In this document: positions 18,918 to 30,878 of the stretch, one piece after another | Layout of the letters: each line of letters starts with the position of its first letter | How positions within the stretch are numbered: position 1 is the first letter of the stretch | Assembly: GCA_023257795.1 (NCBI GenBank) | Contig: JALRBL010000018.1 | Location: 1-42,112 of the forward strand | DNA: 42,112 nucleotides | From: Gammaproteobacteria bacterium | GTDB lineage: Bacteria > Pseudomonadota > Gammaproteobacteria > Magnimaribacterales > D2472 | Direction of reading: 5' to 3' | The notes under the pieces: generated by a model | Databases searched by the model: none | Told to the model about the DNA's origin: nothing | Seen by the model: only the letters and a program-made list of their open reading frames with translations | Made by a program: the position numbers and the translations under genes

Positions 18918-18983
18918 AAAAACCTCTTATAATCACATAGTGTAACCTGATTTATTTTTCCAGCGAAGGCTTACTTTAACTTA

Positions 18984-21809
18984 ATGTCAAAAATATCCAT
19001 CAAGGGTGCTAGAACCCATAATCTTAAGAATGTTTCTTTGGATATTCCCAGAAACAAACTGGTTGTAATTACTGGTCTATCAGGATCTGGTAAATCGTCT
19101 TTAGCTTTTGACACTATTTATGCCGAGGGACAGAGAAGATATGTAGAGTCTTTATCAGCCTATGCCAGACAGTTTTTATCATTGATGGAAAAACCAGATG
19201 TTGATCAGATTGAAGGCCTATCACCTGCTATCTCAATAGAACAAAAATCAACCTCACATAATCCTAGATCAACTGTTGGAACCGTAACAGAAATCTATGA
19301 CTATTTAAGACTTTTGTATGCAAGGATTGGCTCACCAAGATGCCCCACTCATAATGAAATCCTTGCAGCAAAAACAATATCTCAAGTATCTGATGATATA
19401 TTAAAAATTAAGGAGAGTTCAAAAATAATGATCGTAGCTCCTCTTGTGAGAGAAAAGAAAGGGGAGCATGTTGGTATATTCGAAGAATTAAAAAAAGAGG
19501 GTTTTTTAAGGGTAATTGTTAATGGTATAACTTATCCTATTGAAGAATTTCCTTTGCTTGATAAACAAAAGAAACACAATATTTCTGTTGTTATAGATAG
19601 ATTAATTGTAAAAACTACTGAAGAAAATATCCAAAGATTAGCAGACTCCTTAGAGACTGCCTCTAAATTGAGTAACGGTTTGATTGATATCATCATCTTG
19701 GATGAACAAGATAAGGTTCTTAACTTCTCAACAAACTTTGCTTGCTCAAAATGTGGTTATTCAATAACAGAACTTGAACCCAGAATGTTCTCTTTCAATA
19801 ATCCTATTGGCGCATGCAGTAAATGTGATGGATTGGGAGTAATACAATACTTTGACAAAGAAAAAATGGTGGAAGACCTAGATATTTCGATAAACGAAGG
19901 TGCAATCAAAGGATGGAACAAAAGAAATAGATTTTACTACCATCAACTCAAATGCCTTGCGAACCACTATGGATTCTCATTAGAAACTAAATGGTCAAAT
20001 TTACCTGATGAGATTCGACATATAATCCTATATGGATCTAAAGAGACAATTGATTTTTCTAAACGCTTTTCAAGTGGAAGCAGATTTGTTCGCAAACATA
20101 GATTTGAAGGGGTCATTCCTAATACTGATCGAAGGTATCGAGAATCAGATTCTGACTATATTAAAACAGAGTTAGCTAAAATGTTATCTGAAAGCAGTTG
20201 CGATGAATGTCATGGCTCACGATTAAATGAAGCATCAAGAAATGTACTTATCGATGATGTCCCAATTTATGACATCGTTAGTCTTAAAATTTCAGATGCT
20301 CTTGAATTTATTAAAAATATTAAGCTTCAAGGGTCTCAATTAAAAATTGCAGACAAGATACTTAAAGAAATAAATGATAGATTATCTTTTTTACTAGATG
20401 TCGGCTTAAATTACCTTACCCTGGAAAGGACTGCGGAATCATTATCTGGTGGAGAATCTCAAAGAATCAGGCTAGCAAGTCAAATTGGATCTGGTCTTGT
20501 GGGAGTTACGTATGTTTTAGATGAACCTTCAATTGGTTTACATCAAAAGGATAATGAGAGGCTACTTAAAACTCTAAAACACTTGAGAGATCTTGGAAAT
20601 ACTGTGTTGGTTGTTGAACATGATGAAGAAGCTATTAGGAGCGCTGACCACATTATCGATATTGGGCCTGGAGCTGGAATACACGGGGGTAAGATTTGTG
20701 CTGAGGGCAGTCTAAAAGAAATTCTACAAGCCAAAGAATCAATTACCGCGGAATACCTTAATGGTAAAAGGAAAATTGATAGTAATTTAAATCCAAAGAG
20801 GCCCTCTCAGTTTATTAAAATTTTTGGAGCAGAAGAAAATAACCTTCAAAATGTTAATGTAGAAATACCTATTGGCTTATTTACTTGCATCACAGGAGTT
20901 TCTGGTTCTGGAAAGTCCTCCTTGATAAATCAGAGTCTTATGCCAATGGCTGCTTTTATTCTTAATAAAGCGAAACTTAGCAAGAAAATTAAACTTAAAA
21001 AAATAGAAGGTCTAGAGAACTTGGATAAAGTTATTTCGATTGACCAATCACCAATTGGAAGAACCCCTAGGTCAAATCCAGCTACATATACTGGAGTTTT
21101 TTCTCCTATCAGAGATCTATTTGCACAGTCTGAGGAAGCTAGATCAAGGGGCTACAAACCTGGAAGGTTTAGCTTTAATGTTAAAGGTGGAAGATGTGAA
21201 GCCTGTCAGGGAGATGGCATGATCAAAGTGGAGATGCACTTCCTTGCTGATGTTTACGTTACTTGTGATATTTGTAACAACAGAAGATATAACGATCAAA
21301 CATTAGAAGTTAAATTTAAGGGCAAAAATATCTCTGAAGTATTAAACATGACGGTAGAGGATGCTGTCGAATTCTTTGATGCAGTTCCTGCCATTAAAAC
21401 TAAACTCGCAACACTTCTAGACGTAGGCCTTGGATATATAACCCTAGGGCAATCTGCTACAACCCTATCTGGAGGTGAAGCTCAAAGAGTTAAACTAGCT
21501 AAAGAATTATCTAAAAGAAGTACTGGGAAGACTCTCTATATACTGGATGAGCCTACAACTGGATTGCATTTTTTTGATATTGAGCTTCTGCTTGGAGTTC
21601 TAAAAAGACTCTCTAATCAGGGAAATACAGTAGTCGTTATAGAGCATAATCTTGATGTAATTAAATCAAGTGACTGGATAATTGATCTAGGTCCTGAAGG
21701 GGGCACAGATGGAGGTCAAGTCATTGCTTTTGGAGATCCATCCAAAGTAGCAAAAAATACTAAATCCTATACTGGAAAATATCTTAAGAAATTATTAAAA
21801 AATAATTAG
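18984..21809 (+). CDS. uvrA: Excinuclease ABC subunit A
   Basis: Two ABC ATPase halves ([24 protein letters not shown]), CxxC zinc modules, [12 protein letters not shown] / [12 protein letters not shown]; divergent from ssb. Confidence 0.99.
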   Translation: MSKISIKGARTHNLKNVSLDIPRNKLVVITGLSGSGKSSLAFDTIYAEGQRRYVESLSAYARQFLSLMEKPDVDQIEGLSPAISIEQKSTSHNPRSTVGTVTEIYDYLRLLYARIGSPRCPTHNEILAAKTISQVSDDILKIKESSKIMIVAPLVREKKGEHVGIFEELKKEGFLRVIVNGITYPIEEFPLLDKQKKHNISVVIDRLIVKTTEENIQRLADSLETASKLSNGLIDIIILDEQDKVLNFSTNFACSKCGYSITELEPRMFSFNNPIGACSKCDGLGVIQYFDKEKMVEDLDISINEGAIKGWNKRNRFYYHQLKCLANHYGFSLETKWSNLPDEIRHIILYGSKETIDFSKRFSSGSRFVRKHRFEGVIPNTDRRYRESDSDYIKTELAKMLSESSCDECHGSRLNEASRNVLIDDVPIYDIVSLKISDALEFIKNIKLQGSQLKIADKILKEINDRLSFLLDVGLNYLTLERTAESLSGGESQRIRLASQIGSGLVGVTYVLDEPSIGLHQKDNERLLKTLKHLRDLGNTVLVVEHDEEAIRSADHIIDIGPGAGIHGGKICAEGSLKEILQAKESITAEYLNGKRKIDSNLNPKRPSQFIKIFGAEENNLQNVNVEIPIGLFTCITGVSGSGKSSLINQSLMPMAAFILNKAKLSKKIKLKKIEGLENLDKVISIDQSPIGRTPRSNPATYTGVFSPIRDLFAQSEEARSRGYKPGRFSFNVKGGRCEACQGDGMIKVEMHFLADVYVTCDICNNRRYNDQTLEVKFKGKNISEVLNMTVEDAVEFFDAVPAIKTKLATLLDVGLGYITLGQSATTLSGGEAQRVKLAKELSKRSTGKTLYILDEPTTGLHFFDIELLLGVLKRLSNQGNTVVVIEHNLDVIKSSDWIIDLGPEGGTDGGQVIAFGDPSKVAKNTKSYTGKYLKKLLKNN

Positions 21810-22210
21810 GCTGCGGTTTCTTTTTGATTTGACTCTATGGTTTTATTGTTGAGATCTCTATCAACCCACTCAACATAGGCCACATCAGCCTTATCTCCAT
21901 TTCGAAAACCTGCCTTAATGATCCTCAAATATCCACCATTTCTTTCTTTAGAGCGTACTCCATAGACTGTAAATAATTTTCCTACCGCAGCATCATCTCT
22001 CAATTTATTAAATGCAAGCCTTCTATTAGCAACTGTATCTATCTTCCCAAGATTAATAAGCGGCTCTAAAAAAGATCTAAGCTCTTTTGCCTTAGGAAGT
22101 GTTGTTTTAATTAGCTCATGCTCGATAAGAGCTAAACTAAGATTCTTAAACAATGCCTTTCTGTGCGATGAATTTCTATTAAGTTTTCTTCCTGATTTCC
22201 TATGTCTCAT
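21806..22210 (-). CDS. rplQ: Ribosomal protein L17
   Basis: [24 protein letters not shown]. Confidence 0.98.
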   Translation of the reverse strand: MRHRKSGRKLNRNSSHRKALFKNLSLALIEHELIKTTLPKAKELRSFLEPLINLGKIDTVANRRLAFNKLRDDAAVGKLFTVYGVRSKERNGGYLRIIKAGFRNGDKADVAYVEWVDRDLNNKTIESNQKETAA

Positions 22211-22222
22211 AAAACTATCTCA

Positions 22223-23185
22223 TTATCCAAGTGGAGGCCAGTTATCTAGAACTGTTCCGAGTGAAAATCCTCTAGAAGCCAAAACATCTTTAATTTCATT
22301 AAGAGATTTTTTACCTAAATTTGGAGTTTTTAAAAGGTCAAATTCTGATCTTTGTATCAAATCACCAATTAAGAATATGCTTTCAGCTTTTAGACAATTA
22401 GTTGACCTTACAGTAAGCTCTAATTCTTCTATGGATCTTAATAGCAAAGGATCAAAATCATTTTGCTCTTTTTTGGCTTCCTGCTCAGCAATTGCATCAA
22501 GATTAACAAAAGATGCAAGCTGTTGTTGTAAGATTGTAGAAGCATGCTCAATAGCTAATTTTGGATCGAGAGTACCGTCTGTCTCTAATTCAATGATCAA
22601 CTTATCTAAGTCAGCCCTTTTTTCAAATCTAGCATTTTCAACTGTGTAAGCAACTCTTCTTACTGGACTAAAGGATGCATCTAGTTTTAAAGCTCCAACT
22701 TGAACTTCTTCCTCTCTCAGATCGCTAGGCTCGTAACCTCTTCCAACTCTAACAGTGGCAGTCAAAGACAGTTTAACTTTATCAACCAATGAAGCAATGT
22801 GGTGATCAGGATTAGGAAGCTCCACATTACCTGGAACTTCAAAATTTGCTGCTGATACTTCTGAAGGACCATCCATGTTTAAGGTGATCTCTGCAGAATT
22901 ACCTTCAATTATAGAAATCGGCATATCTTTTAAATTAAGAAGAATATCTATTACATCCTCTCTGACGCCCTCAATAGTACTATATTCATGAGATACGCCA
23001 TCAATAGAAACACTTGTGATAGCTGCACCAGGCATTGATGAGAGAAGAATTCTTCTCAAAGCATTGCCAAGAGTATGCCCAAAGCCTCTTTCTAGTGGCT
23101 CTAGAGTAATTTTAGAGGTAGTTGGATTAATATCCTCTACCTGGATTTCAGTTGGGACTAGTAAGTCAATGACAGATGTTTGCAT
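22223..23185 (-). CDS. rpoA: RNA polymerase alpha subunit
   Basis: [34 protein letters not shown]-terminal helix-hairpin-helix domain. Confidence 0.99.
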   Translation of the reverse strand: MQTSVIDLLVPTEIQVEDINPTTSKITLEPLERGFGHTLGNALRRILLSSMPGAAITSVSIDGVSHEYSTIEGVREDVIDILLNLKDMPISIIEGNSAEITLNMDGPSEVSAANFEVPGNVELPNPDHHIASLVDKVKLSLTATVRVGRGYEPSDLREEEVQVGALKLDASFSPVRRVAYTVENARFEKRADLDKLIIELETDGTLDPKLAIEHASTILQQQLASFVNLDAIAEQEAKKEQNDFDPLLLRSIEELELTVRSTNCLKAESIFLIGDLIQRSEFDLLKTPNLGKKSLNEIKDVLASRGFSLGTVLDNWPPLG

Positions 23186-23205
23186 ATTTTTTCTTCCGTT
23201 ATTTA

Positions 23206-23826
23206 TTATTTTGAATAAAGCTCAACAATAAGGTTCTCATTAATTTCCATGCCTAAATCTGCTCTGTCTGGAGCGGACTTAAACACACCCTTAAAATTAG
23301 TTCGATCAACTTCAAGCCAATCACAAGCCTCGCGTTGATCAGCTAAGTCAAGTGAGCCTTTAATTCTTAGTTGCGATTTTGATTTTTCACGAATTGATAT
23401 CTCATCATTTGGTTGAACTTGGTAAGAAGGAATATTCACAACTGAGCCGTTAATCATTACAGCTTTATGCGAAACTAATTGTCTGCCTTCAGCTCTAGTA
23501 GAGGCAAATCCCATACGATAAACTACATTATCAAGGCGTTGCTCAAGGAAGCTCAATAAGTTTTCACCAGTATTTCCTTTGGCTTTAGCAGCTTTTTTGT
23601 AATAATTTCTAAATTGTTTCTCCAAAACTCCATAAATTCTTCTTACTTTCTGCTTTTCACGAAGTTGCAATCCATAATCTGATAGCCTTCCTCTGCGCAG
23701 ACCATGCACCCCAGGAGCTGTATCCATATTACATTTGGACTCAACAGCTCTGACGCCACTTTTTAAATATAAATCAGTGCCTTCCCTTCTTGAAAGCCTT
23801 AATGATGGACCTGTGTATCTTGCCAT
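23206..23826 (-). CDS. rpsD: Ribosomal protein S4
   Basis: [24 protein letters not shown]...; S4 domain. Confidence 0.98.
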   Translation of the reverse strand: MARYTGPSLRLSRREGTDLYLKSGVRAVESKCNMDTAPGVHGLRRGRLSDYGLQLREKQKVRRIYGVLEKQFRNYYKKAAKAKGNTGENLLSFLEQRLDNVVYRMGFASTRAEGRQLVSHKAVMINGSVVNIPSYQVQPNDEISIREKSKSQLRIKGSLDLADQREACDWLEVDRTNFKGVFKSAPDRADLGMEINENLIVELYSK

Positions 23827-23835
23827 AGTATTTCC

Positions 23836-24234
23836 TTAAACTCTTCTCTTCTTGGGTGGACGACATCCATTATGAGGTAATGGTGTCACGTCTGTAATGC
23901 TTTTAATTTTTAATCCGCAAGCATTGAGTGACCTTATTGCAGATTCTCTTCCGGCACCAGGGCCCTTGACCTTAACATCTATATGCAACATACCAAATTC
24001 TCTGGCAATATTTCCAACTTTTTCAGCAGCGACCTGGGCAGCAAATGGAGTACTTTTTCTTGAACCCTTGAAACCAGAGCCACCTGACGTTCCCCAACAA
24101 ACAGCGTTACCCTGTTTGTCAGTAATAGTTATGATTGTGTTATTAAATGAAGATTGTATATGTGCAACACCTTCAGATATTACTTTCTTAACTTTTTTCT
24201 TGATTGAAGATTTATTTGATTTATTAACTGCCAT
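23836..24234 (-). CDS. rpsK: Ribosomal protein S11
   Basis: [26 protein letters not shown]...PPKKRRV. Confidence 0.98.
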   Translation of the reverse strand: MAVNKSNKSSIKKKVKKVISEGVAHIQSSFNNTIITITDKQGNAVCWGTSGGSGFKGSRKSTPFAAQVAAEKVGNIAREFGMLHIDVKVKGPGAGRESAIRSLNACGLKIKSITDVTPLPHNGCRPPKKRRV

Positions 24235-24238
24235 TTGA

Positions 24239-24595
24239 TTACGCTCTCATTGGTTTTTTAGGACCTTTTCTGGTTCTAGCATTATTTTTAGTATTTTGAC
24301 CACGAACAGGGAGTTTTCTTCTATGCCTGATTCCTCTGAACGCCCCAAGATCCATAAGTCTTTTAATGTTTGTACTAATTTCTCTTCTGAGGTCGCCTTC
24401 AACAGTATATTTACCGACTGCTGTTCTAATATTCTCAAGATCATCCTCAGAAATTTCTGAAACTTTTTTTGTATAATCTAATTTTAATTCTGTGCAAATT
24501 TTTTGCGCAGTTACTCTTCCAATACCAAATATGTGAGTTAAAGCAATCTCGAGATGCTTATTCTCTGGAATATTTACTCCTGCTATCCTTGCCAT
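24239..24595 (-). CDS. rpsM: Ribosomal protein S13
   Basis: [26 protein letters not shown]...[15 protein letters not shown]. Confidence 0.98.
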   Translation of the reverse strand: MARIAGVNIPENKHLEIALTHIFGIGRVTAQKICTELKLDYTKKVSEISEDDLENIRTAVGKYTVEGDLRREISTNIKRLMDLGAFRGIRHRRKLPVRGQNTKNNARTRKGPKKPMRA

Positions 24596-24600
24596 AAAAA

Positions 24601-24717
24601 TTATCCTTGTTTTTGCTTGTGCTTGGGTTCAGTTTTACAAATAACATAAAGCGTACCTTTTCGCCTTACTAGCTTGCAATTTCTACAAATCTTTTTTATT
24701 GATGCTCTTACTTTCAT
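24601..24717 (-). CDS. rpmJ: Ribosomal protein L36 (38 aa; absent from the ORF track)
   Basis: Reverse complement translates as [38 protein letters not shown], with zinc ligands C/C/C/H of the L36 type. Confidence 0.97.
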   Translation of the reverse strand: MKVRASIKKICRNCKLVRRKGTLYVICKTEPKHKQKQG

Positions 24718-24718
24718 A

Positions 24719-26011
24719 TTATCTTCTGTAACTCTTTAAATTAGCTTTCTTTAACAAGTTGGAATATTGAGATGACATCATGTGTGATTGAACCTGCGAC
24801 ATGAAGTCCATCAATACAACAACAATAATAAGGACTGATGTGCCTCCTAAATAGAATGAAACACCAGCAAAATTAATCAACCCAAGTGGAAGTAAACAAA
24901 TTAATGTTAGATAGATGCTTCCAAAAACCGTTAACCTGGCTAGTACATTATCTATGTAACCTGCTGTTTGTTCGCCTGGTCTTATGCCGGGTATATATGC
25001 TCCAGATCGTTTTAAATTATCTGATACTTCTTTAGTGTTAAAAGTAAGAGCTAACCAAATAAAGCAAAAAGAAATTATCAAAGTTGCAAATAATAATACA
25101 TACAATGGCTGGCCAGGATTTAAGGCTAACGAGATAGTCTGAAGAAATGAAAAAGATTCATTTTGACCAAACCAAGTAGATAATGAAGCAGGAAAGAGTA
25201 GAAATGTGCTTGCAAAAATTGCAGGTATAACACCAGCCATATTAACCTTGAAAGGAAGATGGCTGGCTTGAGCTTGCATAAGCTTTCTGCCCTGTTGTCT
25301 TTGTGCATAATTAACGGTGATGCGTCTTTGACCTCTTTCAATGTAGACCACAATAGCAATGAGCACCATAGCAAGTACGCCTATGCTTAATAATAATAAA
25401 ATGTTTAGGTCGCCTTGCCTCGCTTGCTCAAGAGCTTGTCCTATGGCGCCAGGGATCCCAGTTAGGATACTGGTTGCAATAATAATTGAGATTCCGTTAC
25501 CAATACCTCTTTCAGATACTTGTTCGCCAAGCCACATCAAAAATACAGTGCCTGCGACAACGCTTACTACTGCAGTAATGAAGAAAGAAGGTCCTGGTTG
25601 GTAAGCGAGACCGCTAGAGCTAAGAGTTGCAGCAAGAGCTGATGCCTGAATAAGAGCTAAAAATACAGTCCCGTATCTAGTGTATTGTGTGATTGTGTTT
25701 CTACCTGCCTGGCCATCTTTCTTTAGATCTTGAAGATATGGGATAGAATTGCTAAATAGCTGCATGATAATTGCAGATGAAATATAGGGCACCACATTAA
25801 GAGCAAATATACTCATTCTTTCTAACGCGCCGCCAGAAAATAAATTAAAAAGTTCAAGAATAGTTCCTTGGTTCTGATCAAACAATGAAGCAAGTCTGTC
25901 TGGGTCAATTCCGGGTATTGGAATATGTGTACCTATTCTATAGACAATAATAGCCATGAAGACAAATCTTAGCCTTTTCCAGAGATCGCTCATGCCTTTA
26001 TTCTCTGCCAT
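24719..26011 (-). CDS. secY: Preprotein translocase subunit SecY
   Basis: [51 protein letters not shown]; between rplO and rpmJ. Confidence 0.98.
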   Translation of the reverse strand: MAENKGMSDLWKRLRFVFMAIIVYRIGTHIPIPGIDPDRLASLFDQNQGTILELFNLFSGGALERMSIFALNVVPYISSAIIMQLFSNSIPYLQDLKKDGQAGRNTITQYTRYGTVFLALIQASALAATLSSSGLAYQPGPSFFITAVVSVVAGTVFLMWLGEQVSERGIGNGISIIIATSILTGIPGAIGQALEQARQGDLNILLLLSIGVLAMVLIAIVVYIERGQRRITVNYAQRQQGRKLMQAQASHLPFKVNMAGVIPAIFASTFLLFPASLSTWFGQNESFSFLQTISLALNPGQPLYVLLFATLIISFCFIWLALTFNTKEVSDNLKRSGAYIPGIRPGEQTAGYIDNVLARLTVFGSIYLTLICLLPLGLINFAGVSFYLGGTSVLIIVVVLMDFMSQVQSHMMSSQYSNLLKKANLKSYRR

Positions 26012-26013
26012 CT

Positions 26014-26439
26014 CTAGCTAACCTTGCCTCCGGCTTTTTCAATAGATGATTTTGCTCCCTTGGAGACTTTAATTCCTTCAACGTTAATAGCTTTAGAAAG
26101 TTCAAATTCTCCAAATATCTTAACTTTTTGAATGGATTTACCAATGACTTTGTATTCTCTAAGAGTGTCCATAGTTACTAAATCTAAATTAGATACATCT
26201 CTTAAATTAATCTCTTTTAAATGATTGTTTACTCTTGATGAGAAGCCAAACTTAGGCAATCTTTGTTGTAAAGGCATTTGTCCACCTTCAAAACCTCGCG
26301 CTACATTACCGCCAGATCTTGATTTTTGGCCTTTATGGCCTCTACCAGCGGTTTTACCTAGACCAGACCCAATACCTCGACCAACACGCTTTTTATTTTT
26401 GGAAGTGCCTTTGCTTGTTAAATTATTCAGACTAACCAT
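26014..26439 (-). CDS. rplO: Ribosomal protein L15
   Basis: [28 protein letters not shown]. Confidence 0.97.
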   Translation of the reverse strand: MVSLNNLTSKGTSKNKKRVGRGIGSGLGKTAGRGHKGQKSRSGGNVARGFEGGQMPLQQRLPKFGFSSRVNNHLKEINLRDVSNLDLVTMDTLREYKVIGKSIQKVKIFGEFELSKAINVEGIKVSKGAKSSIEKAGGKVS

Positions 26440-26440
26440 T

Positions 26441-26626
26441 TTATCCTTCTACTATTTCAACCATATCTCTGATTTTATTGACCATTCCTCTTACAGACGG
26501 AGTATCTTCCAAAGTTACAGTTTGATGAATTTTTCTAAAACCTAATCCCTTAACACATAATTTATGTTTTTCAATTCTGCCTATTGGGCTTTTAATCAAT
26601 TTAATTTTTAGTTCTTTAGCTGCCAT
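26441..26626 (-). CDS. rpmD: Ribosomal protein L30
   Basis: IKLIKSPIGRIEKHKLCVKGLGFRKIHQTV. Confidence 0.96.
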   Translation of the reverse strand: MAAKELKIKLIKSPIGRIEKHKLCVKGLGFRKIHQTVTLEDTPSVRGMVNKIRDMVEIVEG

Positions 26627-27123
26627 TAGATTTCCTCTAATTTCTTACCGCGCCTTTTAGCTACATCTTGGGGCGATTCCATAGACTTAAGAGCATTAAC
26701 AGTTGCTCTTACAACATTGACTGGATTTGTAGAGCCATAACATTTTGCTAAAACATTTTGCACACCGACAAGCTCAAGAACGGCTCTCATTGCTCCGCCT
26801 GCAATTACACCAGTACCCTCTGCAGCTGGCTGCATGTAAACATTTGCGGAGCCATGTTTCGCATTCACTGGATACCACAAAGTATTTCCGTTAAGACTAA
26901 CATCTACCATATTTCTTCTAGCATTTTCCATTGCTTTTTGGATTGCAGTTGGAACCTCCTTTGCTTTACCTCTGCCAAAACCAACTCTACCCTTGCCATC
27001 ACCAACCACTGTAAGAGCAGTGAACCCAAAGATTCTTCCTCCTTTTACAACCTTGGCTACACGGTTTACCTGAACAAGTTTTTCTTCTAGAACGTCTTGC
27101 TGTAACTGTAATGCTTCACTCAT
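26626..27123 (-). CDS. rpsE: Ribosomal protein S5
   Basis: [40 protein letters not shown]. Confidence 0.98.
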   Translation of the reverse strand: MSEALQLQQDVLEEKLVQVNRVAKVVKGGRIFGFTALTVVGDGKGRVGFGRGKAKEVPTAIQKAMENARRNMVDVSLNGNTLWYPVNAKHGSANVYMQPAAEGTGVIAGGAMRAVLELVGVQNVLAKCYGSTNPVNVVRATVNALKSMESPQDVAKRRGKKLEEI

Positions 27124-27468
27124 TTAAAACTCCAATCCTGCTTCTCGCGCTGCTTCCGCAAGCGCTTTAATCTTACCGTGGTATCTGTACCCAGATCTAT
27201 CAAATACAACGCTGGAAATACCCACTGATATTGCTCTTTCTGCAAGCCTTTTACCAACCTCTTTAGCAGCGTCAATATTGCTGTGATCTGCTTTAAAATC
27301 TTTTTCATTTGTTGATGCTGAAGCAATAACTTGGGACCCTCGAGCATCAAAAAGTTGCGCATAAATATTTTTAGAGGACTTAAATACCGTTAACCTTGGT
27401 TTAGCTTGCTGAGCAATTCTCTTCCTTGTTTTCGCTGCTCTTCGTAGCCTTGAATCAACTATAATCAA
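27124..27468 (-). CDS. rplR: Ribosomal protein L18
   Basis: PRLTVFKSSKNIYAQLFD...VVFDRSGYRYHGKIKALAEAAREAGLEF. Confidence 0.97.
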   Translation of the reverse strand: MIIVDSRLRRAAKTRKRIAQQAKPRLTVFKSSKNIYAQLFDARGSQVIASASTNEKDFKADHSNIDAAKEVGKRLAERAISVGISSVVFDRSGYRYHGKIKALAEAAREAGLEF

Positions 27469-27469
27469 T

Positions 27470-28012
27470 TTATTTGCCCCCAGATTTCTTAGCTTCTTTT
27501 CTCTTTACGTATTCATTGGAATACCTTACGCCTTTACCTTTATATGGCTCAGGTCGTCTGTAATTTCTGATTTCTGCAGCTACTTGACCTAGAATCTGCT
27601 TATTGAAACTTCTTAAAATAATTTCAGTTTGAGTTGGTATCTCTGCCTCTACTTCGTCAGGAAGTTGATAGATAACCGGATGTGAAAAACCAAGCGTTAA
27701 TTCAATTGACTTACCATTGAGCTTAGCCTTGTATCCTACGCCCCTTAGCTCTAATTTCTTCTCAAACCCCTGAGAAACACCGATTACCATATTATTAACA
27801 AGCGCTCTAGTGGTCCCTGCTAAAGTATTAGATTGTTTTGACTCCTCATCGTATGCAATGGTGATTTCTTGTTCACTTTGATTTAATGAAACAGTGTCAG
27901 GAACCAAGAACTCGAGTTCGCCCTTTGCTCCAGTTACTTTTACAGAACTTCCCTGAAATGAAACAGTAACGCCTGCAGGTATGTTAATAGGATTATTTGC
28001 TACTCTAGACAT
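27470..28012 (-). CDS. rplF: Ribosomal protein L6
   Basis: ELRGVGYKAKL...RRPEPYKGKGVRY. Confidence 0.98.
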   Translation of the reverse strand: MSRVANNPINIPAGVTVSFQGSSVKVTGAKGELEFLVPDTVSLNQSEQEITIAYDEESKQSNTLAGTTRALVNNMVIGVSQGFEKKLELRGVGYKAKLNGKSIELTLGFSHPVIYQLPDEVEAEIPTQTEIILRSFNKQILGQVAAEIRNYRRPEPYKGKGVRYSNEYVKRKEAKKSGGK

Positions 28013-28015
28013 GAA

Positions 28016-28411
28016 TTAAAAAACCTCACAAAGAATTTCGCCGCCAATATTCTGTTTTTTTGCCTGTTTGTCAGTCATTAATCCTTGGCTCGTTGATAAA
28101 ATATAAACACCCAATCCATTTTTTACTGGAGTCAATGCGCCAGCACCTGAATATCTTCTTAAACTAGGTTTACTAACTCTCTTTAGCTTTCGAATTGCTG
28201 GGAGGGAATCATTATATTTTAAAGCAATGTGAATAAAATCTTTCTCTGCTTCTGTTTTCCGTTCTACAGATTTTAAATACCCCTCATTGACTAATAATGA
28301 TACTAATTCAAATCTAAGTTTTGAAAAAGGCGAATTAATAGTCTTTTTGCCTCTTAAGAGGCCGTTTCTAATTCTTGTTAAACAATCTGATATGGGATCT
28401 TGATAACTCAT
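28016..28411 (-). CDS. rpsH: Ribosomal protein S8
   Basis: MSYQDPISDCLTRIRNG...GLGVYILSTSQGLMTDKQA. Confidence 0.98.
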   Translation of the reverse strand: MSYQDPISDCLTRIRNGLLRGKKTINSPFSKLRFELVSLLVNEGYLKSVERKTEAEKDFIHIALKYNDSLPAIRKLKRVSKPSLRRYSGAGALTPVKNGLGVYILSTSQGLMTDKQAKKQNIGGEILCEVF

Positions 28412-28417
28412 AATTTC

Positions 28418-28723
28418 TTACCAACTTGATTTTACTAATCCAGGAATCTCACCACGCATGGCAGATTCTCTGAGTTTAATTCTGCTGAGCCCAAATTTTC
28501 TATAGACTGCATGAGGTCTTCCAGTCATAGCGCAGCGCCTAGTTTGTCTAATGGGAGAAGCATTCCTAGGAAGTTTTTGCAATTCTGTAAAAGCTGCCAT
28601 GCGTTCTTCATAATTTAGGTTTGAATCAAGATACTTCTTTTTTAGTTCAGCTCTTTTTGCAGCATACTTTGCTACAGCTTTAGATCTCTTGTTTTCTCTT
28701 GCAATAATTGATTTTCTTGTCAT
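28418..28723 (-). CDS. rpsN: Ribosomal protein S14 (long, zinc-free type)
   Basis: [39 protein letters not shown]. Confidence 0.98.
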   Translation of the reverse strand: MTRKSIIARENKRSKAVAKYAAKRAELKKKYLDSNLNYEERMAAFTELQKLPRNASPIRQTRRCAMTGRPHAVYRKFGLSRIKLRESAMRGEIPGLVKSSW

Positions 28724-28726
28724 AAC

Positions 28727-29263
28727 TTAACTCTTAAATGGAAACTCAAGGACTTCTAAAAGGATCTTTGCATCTTCTTTATTTTTTGCTGAAGTATTAA
28801 TACAAACATCCATGCCTCTAATCTTATCGATGTTGTCATAATTGATTTCTGGAAAAATGATCTGTTCCTTGATACCCATGCTGTAATTACCCTGTTGATC
28901 AAAAGATTTAGGGTTTAATCCTCTAAAATCTCTTTCTCTAGGGATAGCGATGTTTACCAGCCTTTCTAAAAAGTCATACATCCTATCTCCTCTAAGTGTA
29001 ACTTTGCATCCTAGAGGCCAGCCATCACGGATTTTAAAACTTGCTACTGATTTTCTTGCTTTAGTAACAACAGGTTTTTGACCAGTAATTGCTCTTAAGT
29101 CGTTAACCGCAGATTCTAGATGCTTCTTATCATTAACAGCCTCACCAACACCCATATTAATTACAACCTTGGTTACCTTAGGCACAGCATTAACGTTAGA
29201 TAAACCTAATCTTTCCTGAATCACAGGAACCATTTCTTTTCTAAATCTTTCTTTTAAATTCAT
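28727..29263 (-). CDS. rplE: Ribosomal protein L5
   Basis: [16 protein letters not shown]...[17 protein letters not shown]. Confidence 0.98.
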   Translation of the reverse strand: MNLKERFRKEMVPVIQERLGLSNVNAVPKVTKVVINMGVGEAVNDKKHLESAVNDLRAITGQKPVVTKARKSVASFKIRDGWPLGCKVTLRGDRMYDFLERLVNIAIPRERDFRGLNPKSFDQQGNYSMGIKEQIIFPEINYDNIDKIRGMDVCINTSAKNKEDAKILLEVLEFPFKS

Positions 29264-29264
29264 A

Positions 29265-29591
29265 TTAAATCTTCGTTTGATCTGATTTGAACACTCTTAC
29301 TTTTTCGGAACCTTCAACAGAAAACCCTATGCGATCAGCCTTTTTCTGCTTTGGGTTCCAAATGGCAATATTAGAAATATTGATAGAGGATTCTTGTTCG
29401 ACTATTCCGCCAGTAACTCCTAATTGAGGATTTGGTTTGGTATGTTTTTTAACAATATTAACCCCAGTTACTAAGGCTCGATTATTTTTTAAGATCTTTT
29501 GGATAGTTCCTCTTTTTCCAACATCTCTTCCCGCGATAACAACAACTTCATCACCAGTTCTAAGTTTAGTTTTAGTGTGCAAAGTAGACAT
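29265..29591 (-). CDS. rplX: Ribosomal protein L24
   Basis: [24 protein letters not shown]. Confidence 0.97.
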   Translation of the reverse strand: MSTLHTKTKLRTGDEVVVIAGRDVGKRGTIQKILKNNRALVTGVNIVKKHTKPNPQLGVTGGIVEQESSINISNIAIWNPKQKKADRIGFSVEGSEKVRVFKSDQTKI

Positions 29592-29593
29592 TT

Positions 29594-29962
29594 TTACAAT
29601 ACCTCGGGAGCTAAAGATAAAATTTTCATGTGACTTCCTGCTCTCAATTCTCTAGTTACAGGCCCAAAAACCCTTGTGCCAATAGGAGCTTTTGATGCAT
29701 TCAATAAAACTGCAGCATTCTCATCAAATTTAATAAGCGATCCATCTCTTCTTCTAACGCCTTTTTTTGACCTCACTATTAAGGCATTTAGAACTTGCCC
29801 TTTCTTAACTTTTCCTTGAGGAATAGCTTCTTTAACAGCTACCTTAATAATATCTCCGATATTGGCATATCTTCTTTTAGATCCACCCAAAACCTTAATG
29901 CACATCACAGATCTTGCTCCACTATTATCGGCAATATTTAAAATAGATTGCATTTGAATCAT
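29594..29962 (-). CDS. rplN: Ribosomal protein L14
   Basis: [33 protein letters not shown]. Confidence 0.99.
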   Translation of the reverse strand: MIQMQSILNIADNSGARSVMCIKVLGGSKRRYANIGDIIKVAVKEAIPQGKVKKGQVLNALIVRSKKGVRRRDGSLIKFDENAAVLLNASKAPIGTRVFGPVTRELRAGSHMKILSLAPEVL

Positions 29963-30243
29963 ATGTCATCTCCAACCGGTATTTCAGTGCCAGCATTGTT
30001 AACTTTCTCACTTTCAATCAAGACAAAAGATTTTAACTTAGAGATTGGTCTACACTCTTGAATACTAACAAAATCTCCGATCTTTGCCGTGTTATTCTCA
30101 TCATGAGCATGGACTTTAGTAGAACGTTTGATAACTTTTCCATACTTAGGATGCTTAACTTTTCTTTCAATTTTTACAGAAATAGTTTTGTCAGCCTTAT
30201 CGCTCACGACTACTCCAGATAATACTCTTCCCTTTGACTCCAT
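29959..30243 (-). CDS. rpsQ: Ribosomal protein S17
   Basis: [40 protein letters not shown]. Confidence 0.97.
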   Translation of the reverse strand: MESKGRVLSGVVVSDKADKTISVKIERKVKHPKYGKVIKRSTKVHAHDENNTAKIGDFVSIQECRPISKLKSFVLIESEKVNNAGTEIPVGDDI

Positions 30244-30247
30244 ATTT

Positions 30248-30454
30248 TTAGCCTTTTAATCCTGCTAATGCAGTTTTTATTTGTGCAATTTTTTTTCTCG
30301 TTTCTTTTAAATGATGAGGTTTTTCTAATTGCCCAGTCTTATGTTTCATATTGTTTTGAAATAGCTCTTCTTTATTATCTAGGAGCATTTTCTGTAAATC
30401 AGTGGAAGACTTATCTGCCAAGGATTTAAAAAAACTTTCATTTTTCTTTGCCAT
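30248..30454 (-). CDS. rpmC: Ribosomal protein L29
   Basis: [32 protein letters not shown]; position between rplP and rpsQ. Confidence 0.96.
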   Translation of the reverse strand: MAKKNESFFKSLADKSSTDLQKMLLDNKEELFQNNMKHKTGQLEKPHHLKETRKKIAQIKTALAGLKG

Positions 30455-30456
30455 AA

Positions 30457-30867
30457 TTAGATTGCCTTTTTAACAAATGTTGTTTTAACAGGTAATTTGG
30501 CAGCAGCAAGCCTGAATGCCTCTCTTGCAATCTCTTCTGATACTCCTGACATTTCGTAAAGCATTTTTCCGGGTTGAACTAAGCTTACCCAGTATTCAAC
30601 ATTACCCTTACCTTTACCCATTCTTACCTCTAATGGTTTTTTAGAAATAGGTTTATCAGGGAATAATCTAATCCAGATTTTTCCACCCCTTTTGATATAC
30701 CTAGTCATAGCTCGTCTAGCAGACTCGATTTGTCTAGCAGTAATCCTTCCTCTTGTGGAAGCTTTCATACCAAACTCACCAAAAGATACTTGATTGCCAT
30801 TTTGGGCTAGACCTCTGTTTCTGCCCTTATGCATCTTTCTAAATTTTGTCTGTCTAGGTTGCAACAT
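30457..30867 (-). CDS. rplP: Ribosomal protein L16
   Basis: [19 protein letters not shown]...[28 protein letters not shown]. Confidence 0.98.
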   Translation of the reverse strand: MLQPRQTKFRKMHKGRNRGLAQNGNQVSFGEFGMKASTRGRITARQIESARRAMTRYIKRGGKIWIRLFPDKPISKKPLEVRMGKGKGNVEYWVSLVQPGKMLYEMSGVSEEIAREAFRLAAAKLPVKTTFVKKAI

Positions 30868-30878
30868 AATATTTAAAT

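Noticed and set aside
18947-18963. CTG-N11-CAG as a LexA box upstream of uvrA
   Set aside because: Spacing is 11, not 10, and the required CTGT...ACAG flanks are absent.
21790-21807. Perfect AT-only inverted repeat AATTATT-AAAA-AATAATT at the uvrA/rplQ junction as a bidirectional terminator
   Set aside because: Stem has no G/C and would be unstable; it coincides with uvrA codons KLLKNN. Possible but not supportable.
27120-27362. 80-aa alternative-frame ORF in rplR, and similar ones in secY (25126-25374), rplW (32954-33199) and fusA (36765-37007)
   Set aside because: Fully inside verified ribosomal/translation genes in another frame.
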